64,000 bases of DNA from Panaeolus papilionaceus (taxonomy: Eukaryota > Basidiomycota > Agaricomycetes > Agaricales): NCBI GenBank assembly GCA_015501605.1, contig JADNRZ010000032.1, forward strand, positions 186,001 through 250,000, given 5' to 3'. The notes under the pieces are model-generated. The model was not told where the DNA came from. It did not search any database and was given only the letters and a program-made list of their open reading frames with translations. This document shows, piece after piece, positions 57,451-64,000 of this stretch. The position numbers were made by a program, and so were the translations under genes. Position 1 is the stretch's first letter. Each line of letters opens with the position of its first letter.

Positions 57451-59214
57451 ATGGAGAAAGTTTTCCATAGTTTCCAATCGAAGCTTCACCCAAGCACACA
57501 TGCGAATTTTAGCACACAACCTCACCGCGAATTGAATCGTTATCACTTCCGCAAACAACGGGGTGTAAATCTAGGTTCGTCATCGTTGATCATGAATGAA
57601 GTAATTCACTAAATCCTTGCGGTTAATGGGATAGGCTCATGGTTCAAGCTTGAACGATGGATCGCTGACACGCCGTTCCAAAGCACTGGGCATCCCGCTC
57701 AGAGCGACTTAGACGTAGCGTTGGGAAGAATGCGAAGGATATTTTGGAGCATCATTGGGATACCTGGATTCAAGTGAACGACTGGGATTGGATTCGTGAG
57801 CGGCGTATCAATTCGGTCAGAATACCGGTGATCTGAATCCATTCGTTCCAAGTTGTGATCTGATTCAGACCCTCAGGTCGGATACTACCACCTGTGCGGT
57901 GCTGACGGTTCTGTTTTGCGAGGGACCGATTTTGAGCCACATCACCACATCTACGAGGGTGCATGGAAGCATATCACTTGGGCGATCGAGGAGACGTCCA
58001 AGCGTGCGATAGGCGTTCTGATAGGTATGTAACTCTTTACGTTTCTTCTGTTTTTATTCAATTTTATTTATCACGACAGATCTGCACGCCGTACCGGGAA
58101 AGCAGAACCACGACGCTCACGCAGGAACATCAGGACAATCCAACTTTTTCGGCGACGTTTACAGCCGAAAAAAAACGATGCATGTCCTCCTCTCTCTCGT
58201 TAACGCTCTACACAAGTTCACAGCCTCGCACAACCCGCCTCTTCAAAACATTATCGGGATCGAACTCGTGAATGAACCAGATAATCCAGCGCACGACCAA
58301 ACCCTGAAAGACTGGTATGCCAACATAATACACGAAATTCGAAAGATTGATCGTACTATCCCACTCTATATCGGCGAGTGCTAGAGGCCCGATTCATTCA
58401 GTGATTTCGTGGCAAACCTCCTTTCGGAGTTGAAGTCTGGTCCTGTTATTCTGGACCACCATCTCTATCGATGGTTTACCGCGTCCGATGTCAGAACGTC
58501 AGTCCAAAAACACATTTACGAATTGGAAACGACCACCACTCCCCATTTTGTTCGTCTCAATGAGAAGCTGGGTTGCAGCAGCAGTGGCCTCATTATAGGC
58601 GAATGGTCTGGAGGTCTCAACGAGGGTTCTCTAACAGGGACACCGAACGAACGTCGTGCGTATATTGATGCTCAGTTGCGGTTGCTTGAGGAGCATTGTG
58701 GGGGCTGGTTCTTCTGGACCTATAAGAAAGACGACGAAGACGTAGGTTGGAGTATGAGAGGTGCAGTTGCACAGGGCGCGATTTCGGAATCCCTAGGCTT
58801 CCGACGTGTTGACGAAACGCTCAAGGCATTCCAAACGGGTGAGGCGGAGGCTCATGGGCGAGTTCTCTCAGATGCGTACCGTATGTTCCTCTTCAGGATT
58901 TTTCATGCTTATAAATGCTCATTATGACCTTCGTAGAACGACACGTCGACTATTGGTCTAAGATCCCAGGTCGCTACCTGCATGCATTCTTCCAAAAAGG
59001 ATACATCATGGGTTGGAGTGAAGCGGTCAAGTTCATCACATCGACAGGTGAGAGCTCGAGAACGATTGACCAGATCGGGTTCAAGAGCGCTTTAGCGAGA
59101 TTTCTCGCTCCTTCGGAGGTGGAGGGTCATCACTACTGGGAGTATGAACATGGATTTATCCAAGGAGCGACTGGTGCAGAGAAAGATTGCGCGCGGAGGG
59201 TGGCAATTATTTAG
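57451..59214 (+). pseudogene. GH5 exo-beta-1,3-glucanase-type pseudogene
   Basis: Almost complete glycoside hydrolase family 5 gene. It begins MEKVFHSFQSKL with NRYHFRKQRGVNLGSWFKLE across the first intron. After DVALG a one-base shift (about 57721-57726) is needed to reach KNAKDILEHHWDTWI and INSVRIP. The introns then join VGYYHLCGADGSV, HITWAIEETSKRAIGVLID, LHAVPGKQNHDAHAGT and IIGIELVNEPDNPAHD, where the acid/base Glu is in NEP. After PLYIGEC an in-frame TAG (58382-58384) replaces the expected Trp before RPDSFSDFV. The nucleophile motif LIIGEWSGG and WFFWTYKKDDEDVGWSMRG are intact, and the last exon ends ARRVAII. Catalytic motifs are conserved, but two lesions make it a recent pseudogene unless the sequence is in error. 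Confidence 0.82.
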
Positions 59215-59297
59215 TTATGGTCGAGTCACGTCTTTACTCTGTTATTTATATTGTGGTTACAGATGCAGGTAGAATGGTCAATTATACATATGTTCTA

Positions 59298-60601
59298 CTA
59301 CGACGCCAAAGTGATTCCAAGCTGCTTCTTCGTAATATACCCACCAACTCTAGACCCCAGAATCCCTGTCTGCATCAACACCGCCTTTCTTGTGTTCTGA
59401 ACCATCAACCCATTTTTCCCATAATACCTTTCCGTCTCATAACTCCACGCGTCGCACCCTCGCACACAGCGCCCCATGCGGTCGATGAACGTGTTGATCG
59501 CCGCATCAAGTTCTGGTCCGTAGAAAGGAAGCTTCGCCCGGTCGCTCATAAAGCGCGCTACGGTGCGGGTTGCGTATCCTGCTAGCCAATAGAGAGCGGC
59601 TTGGAGATCGATATTGTGCTCATTCATGATGGCTGTGATAACGTTGTGGCCGTCCAAACCCCGCGAGCGCTCGTGTCCATAGGAGTGCACATCCTGGAAA
59701 GTACGTCAAATTTCCTTGCCCTTTGAAATGCATGTTCGAAGCGCTTACATTGACCATTGCAATCATGTCTGAGGCACTGTCAATCAAGGCAAGCATCGTT
59801 GGTTCCTCAAAAACGTGTGACGGGATGTTCAATCCGAGACCAAAGAAGGAAAATGATGGTTTGGCGCCACATGTATCTCGTCGAAGGACAAAGTAGTCGT
59901 CGACGTTTCTGATGTGGTTTCTGTCCCTCTCATCGGCTTCGACGATGACAGAGCGGGTATAGTCATCAAAGTCTTTGATGAAATGGTCCATTCCTGGCGC
60001 GTCATGGCCGACGACGGATAGCGTGCGTTCGTAAAATCTAAGAGAAATGCTCTATGTTACTAATGGGGATGTATGGCTCGGATAACGGTCAGGAGATACC
60101 CACTCTTTGGTCATTTTGTTTAGAGGCTTGCACGAGTGAGGCGCATCGCTGTCGATTGCTTCTCCGCGTAGAATGCTCATGACGTCCTCAGCAATTTTGC
60201 GGGCAGTTTCTTTGTCGGCGACATCTGTGTATTCGTCGTATGCGAAGTAGAAGTTCATGAGGTCGCAGGCAATTCGCAGGTGCTCTAAGACGCAGTCAGA
60301 TATACAGAACATCGCGTTGATAGTCGAAGAATTTCTCCCACCTGGTGTATCCAGGGGTCCAGAAAGCGCCGCGAGTAAGTCTACGACGGGGTGTCAGTCA
60401 CCAATTACTTAAAGGAATGCGCTCTGGCCTACCAAATTTGCAGGACTGGAATTTTCGCAGCTGTTTGGGCTCGAATAGCTCGAGGCTTTCGATCCATTGC
60501 ACGGAGGTGCCTTCGACCAATGGAAGGTGGGGGTTGCGTATCTTCTTCCATGGCCAGTTGACGAGGAGATCGGGGATATAGTGCCGGGTAGAGAAAATCA
60601 T
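59298..60601 (-). CDS. Sesquiterpene synthase (class I, basidiomycete type)
   Basis: A class I terpene cyclase acting on farnesyl diphosphate, of the basidiomycete group related to protoilludene/trichodiene-type synthases. Starts MIFSTRHYIPDLLVNWPWKK at 60601; an ATG further upstream is less likely. After introns: KFDLLAALSGPLDTPEHL, RIACDLMNFYFAYDEYTDV (Asp-rich motif, DEYTD) and EIFYERTLSVVGHD-like sequence. Then come FIKDFDDYTRSVIVEADER and GLGLNIPSHVFEEPTM. The Mg2+ NSE motif is NDVHSYGHE, joined across an intron after MVN. The RY pair is in YETERYYGKNG. It ends KKQLGITLAS. Five exons, all open, about 340 residues. The product cannot be read from sequence alone. It overlaps the duplicated block described below and lies tail-to-tail with the GH5 pseudogene. 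Confidence 0.88.
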
Positions 60602-62640
60602 GTCGACGTCGATGGTCTGGGTAGAAGAGTGGACCTGTTAGCTTGTAGTTAGCTTGTAATTCCTTGGGACTATGAAAAAACATGGTTCTTTGTTTTGTTT
60701 AAATAATCTGTGCCCCACAGCCCCGGTGATGAGCCGCGCGCCCATCTACCTCCGTTTTCGCGATTTTGTACGTTTTTGGACACTCGCCGCTCACGCGCCT
60801 ATGCACGGCATCAGCATCGCGCTCACACACGCATGCTATCACGCCCGCACTACCTACCTTATTTTAAATTTTTCATTCTTCTTTACATTCATTTATTCAA
60901 ATCCCTGTTCCATCTTTTGTTTCTTTGTTTCGCATATCAACCTCCATCATTATTCAATCGTTTTCTCAGGTTGTAGATACACAGCTGTAGTTACAATGTC
61001 TTTGTATCCTAGCTTACCTCGAGGAATTGGATCATTCTTACTCCCCAGATTTCGTGTCTGAGCTTCGTATCCGTCTTGTTTTGTCTTAGCAGTCATACCA
61101 GCCGTCGTCTGGTTCGTTTCCAATCGTATTTCATCGTCTCTCCGTCTCTCAGCGTCGCCAGCCGTGTCTGGTTTGATTTTCTTGGTTTTTCTTCGTCTCC
61201 TCGCTGTCCTACGTAGCCACCGTCGTTGTCTTTTGTTCCTAGTCGCCGCCGTCGTCGGTTTCTGCTCTCTAATCGTTTCGTTTCGTCTCTCAGTGTCGCC
61301 GTCGTGGACCTGAACCTCTCTCCATCGTCCTCAGTCTTCCTCTTCAAACCTCAGCTCTCCGGACCCCACAAACTCGTACACGAGCGCTCTTTCACATCCT
61401 CTTTCACCTCACTCACCTTGCACCATCATGTCCAACTCACCATCCCATTTCTCATTTTGTTTTCATTCCCCATTCGTCCTCCCACCGTAGCGCTCATCAT
61501 CACCGGAAATCGGGATTGCTATCATTAAACATCCACATGGGGATCATCAATGGACGTCGCTTGCTGTAGTTGTTTGGCATGCAGAAATACGCTAGCGAGA
61601 ATCAGTATGACACCGGACGAAAATTGTTTTCAAAGATAACAATAACAAACAACAACAGGCACTTTGAGACTGGCGCTAGTCCTGGACTAGTATGTTGGTT
61701 TCCCTATTTGTAGACGCCGTCTTCCAACCATATTTTCTATTCTTTTTCGTCCTTCAAATATATGAATGATATTTTCTTACATGGTCTAATAAGAGGATAC
61801 TATTATGTATCAAAATCTCTCAAAACGAGGACCTTCGTCAGAGGTTGGCAGAGAGAGAACACACGTCGGGGCCAATGATAACCCGATGGTGGCGTTTCTA
61901 CTTCCAATCACCGTTATTGACGTCGGGTGCTGGCTGACGGGTCAGTTACCCCAGTTTCAAATAGCCGCTTTACGAGAGACATCCTACGGGAAGGATCACT
62001 ACACCTACAATGAACCGGCATATTCCACTGATACCGATCTTTTGTGTTGCAGTGCAATGCAATCACTGTCTGCTTGAATTGAAGTAAGAAGGCTCGTGTC
62101 TCAAGATTTCCGATGATACAACGGTGACAGGAAAAATTGTGTAGCCGGGGAAACACATGGGGCGTGTATTATCGCAATATTGAGTGGTGGGGCGCTGGCA
62201 GGCGCTAAGATAAGAACCAATGAAATTTTATCTGTCAGTCCTAGGACTTGGAAATCAATGATATTTGTGTGTATATGCAAAATAGATAATGCCTGTAATA
62301 CCGTACCAATCGGAGAAGTTCGACAGTCAGCAGTCAGCACCGATTTATTTTGGCCCTTGATTTAATTTTGTTCTCGATTTATGGGGATTTGTCGGGAAAA
62401 TGTTTTGGTCATGTGTTCGTCGAACTACTAAATCATGATGCTACAGCAACGGCTGATGATAGCTGGAACACGTTCTTTACAGTCCTAAATATAGGATAGA
62501 ACAAGTTTTGCTCTTCGTTTTTGTAACGCCTCTCTGTAAGTGTTCAGCCACATTTCCGGTATTTTTACGATGTACCGTTCCACCCACCAACGACAGCAGT
62601 GTGATGCCGCCTGCTTTTCTTTATTCCATTTAAGTACAAT
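60602..62640. other. Intergenic, 2 kb
   Basis: Pyrimidine-rich (plus strand) between about 60870 and 61500, giving low-complexity Arg-rich frames on the minus strand. No supported gene. The left end is the terpene synthase promoter. Confidence 0.55.
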
Positions 62641-63218
62641 CTAACAGGGACACCAAATGAACGTCGTGCTTATATTGATGCTTAGTTGAAGTTGTTCGAA
62701 GAGCTCTGTGAAGGGTGGTTCTTCTGGACCTTGGAGAAGGATGACAAAAATGTTACATGCAGTATGAGGGGCGCTGTTGCACAAGGGCTGTTTCCCAAAT
62801 AGGTTGGCTTTCTGCATGTTGATGAACCGCTCAAGGGATTCCAAACGAGTGAGGCAGAGGCTCGTGGGTGGGCTCTCTCAGATGTGTTCCGTATGCTTTC
62901 CTTCAAGACTCTCTCACACTTTTTGGGCCCGGGATGATATGGATGTCTAATAGAACGCCACGTCCAATATTGGTCTAAAATTCCAGGTCGTTATCAGTAT
63001 ACTGTGTTCGAAAAAGGGTATATCCTGGATTGGAGTAAAGCTGTCAAGTTCATCATCTCGACAACTGAGAGCTCGAGGATGATCGGGTTCAAGGGCACTT
63101 TGGCGAAATTTCTTGCTCCGTCGGAGGTGGAGGGACATCACTAGTAGGAGTTGAATATAGATTCATTCAAGGAGCGACGTGTGCAGAGAAAGATTATGCG
63201 CAGACTGTGGCAATGACG
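62641..63218 (+). pseudogene. GH5 glucanase pseudogene fragment (duplicate 3' part)
   Basis: Collinear with the 3' part of the GH5 pseudogene from 58629 onward. LTGTPNERRAYIDA is readable and then an in-frame TAG replaces CAG. WFFWT, SMRGAVAQG and a YWSKIPGRY-like piece follow with further stops and shifts; the region matching the final exon is also decayed. It starts abruptly at 62641, which marks the duplication breakpoint. Confidence 0.8.
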
Positions 63219-63316
63219 TAGTTATCGTTGGGTCCCATCATTACAATTGTAATTTACATTCATCCTGATTACAGATACAGTCAGAATGTCAGTCTAGGTG
63301 CACGTGATACGACCCA

Positions 63317-64000
63317 CTACGACGCCAAAGTGAGCCCAAGTTGCTTCTTCGTAATATACCCACCAAGCCTCGACCCCAGGATACCTGTCTGCATCAGCAC
63401 CGCCCTCCTTGTTTTCTGAACCGTCAACCCATTCTTCCCATAATACCGATCAGTCTCATAGCTCCATGCATCGTACCCCCGCACGCAACGTCCCATGCGG
63501 TCGATGAATACGCTGATCGCAGCATCGACTTCTGGTCCGTAGGAAGGAAGCTTCGCCCGGTCGCTCATGAATCGAGCCACTGTGCGGGTCGCATATCCTG
63601 ATAGCCAGTAGAGAGCGGCTTGGAGATCGATTTTGTGCTCGTTCATGATGGCTGTGATGACGTTGTGTCCGTCCAGACCCCTGGAGCGCTCGAGTCCATA
63701 TGAGTGTAGGTCCTGGAAAAGTACGTTAACTGGGTCCTTCTTCTCAATGAGAAGCGCTTACATTGACCATTGCAATCATGTCTGAGGCACTGTCAATCAA
63801 GGCAAGCATCGTTGGTTCCTCAAAAACGTGTGACGGGATGTTCAGTCCGAGACCAAAGAAGGAAAATGATGGTTTGGCGCCACATGTATCTCGTCGAAGG
63901 ACAAAGTAGTCGTCGACGTTCCTGATGTAGTTTCTGTCCCTCTCATCGGCTTCGACGATGACAGAGCGGGTATAGTCATCAAAGTCTTTGATGAAGTGGT
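63317..64000 (-). CDS. Sesquiterpene synthase (second copy), partial at window end
   Basis: The 3' exons of a second terpene synthase, truncated by the right edge. Contains FIKDFDDYTRSVIVEADER, DDYFVLRRDTCGAKPSFSF and GLGLNIPSHVFEEPTM, then an intron and DLHSYGLERSRG (NSE motif with MVN upstream). The second frame, from MNEHKIDLQAALYWLSG, has the RY pair in YETDRYYGKNG and ends KKQLGLTLAS. All visible frames are open, unlike the GH5 fragment next to it. The 5' exons, including the Asp-rich motif, are off the window. Confidence 0.85.

Noticed and set aside
61093..61347. Arg-rich minus-strand frame of 84 residues
   Set aside because: Low-complexity product of a pyrimidine-rich plus strand.
1..64000. 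CRISPR arrays, operons, phage or plasmid functions
   Set aside because: The intron-rich genes and gene families are eukaryotic; no regularly spaced repeats were seen.

Overview
This window is from a filamentous basidiomycete, most likely an agaricomycete. Genes are split by many 45-70 bp GT-AG introns, and the families are typical of the group: glyoxal oxidase, a protoilludene-type class I sesquiterpene synthase, peptidyl-Lys metalloendopeptidase, RTA1-like proteins, DUF6697-type proteins and CVNH lectins. No prokaryotic feature is visible. All gene models were read by eye from conserved motifs and splice signals, so exon edges are approximate.

Layout. 0-15.8 kb is mostly ordinary genes: the 3' end of a D-lactate dehydrogenase, a complete glyoxal oxidase (433-2596, -), an RTA1-like gene (4380-5698, +), a DUF6697-type gene (5822-7138, -) with a Harbinger-type transposon scrap at its 5' side, a tandem pair of P-loop G-domain genes (8438-11190, -), the Pol III factor BRF1 (11558-13980, -) and an F-box-like gene (14710-15780, +). 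15.8-19 kb is gene-poor. 19-27.3 kb holds an M35 protease and three head-to-tail RTA1 copies in graded decay: intact, broken by a 1.2 kb inverted-repeat element, and a truncated pseudogene. 27.3-32.4 kb is repeat-rich. It has palindromic repeat clusters, a tRNA-like (SINE-like) unit, and a complete pogo/Fot1-type transposon apparently nested in a small MITE. 34-41 kb has an RlpA-like secreted protein, a peptidyl-Lys metalloendopeptidase and a BCS1-type AAA ATPase.

42-54 kb is a cluster of small secreted proteins in which RlpA-like (double-psi beta-barrel) and cyanovirin-N homology (CVNH) genes alternate and transposable elements have been active. One RlpA-like gene is split by a young LTR element that carries only gag (4-bp target duplication, apparently identical 575-bp LTRs). 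A solo LTR of the same family ends exactly at the start codon of a CVNH gene. Another RlpA-like copy is a pseudogene. The three CVNH genes share an upstream TCCGCGCTAA motif.

54-64 kb has a second DUF6697-type gene, a small possibly lipid-anchored protein gene, a GH5 glucanase pseudogene and a sesquiterpene synthase. The 3' part of that GH5-terpene synthase block is repeated at 62.6-64.0 kb and runs off the window, with a sign of gene conversion.

The most unusual points are the gag-only LTR family with its solo LTR fused to a lectin gene, the interleaved CVNH/RlpA-like cluster, the nested pogo-in-MITE, and the long inverted-repeat element that interrupts an RTA1 gene.
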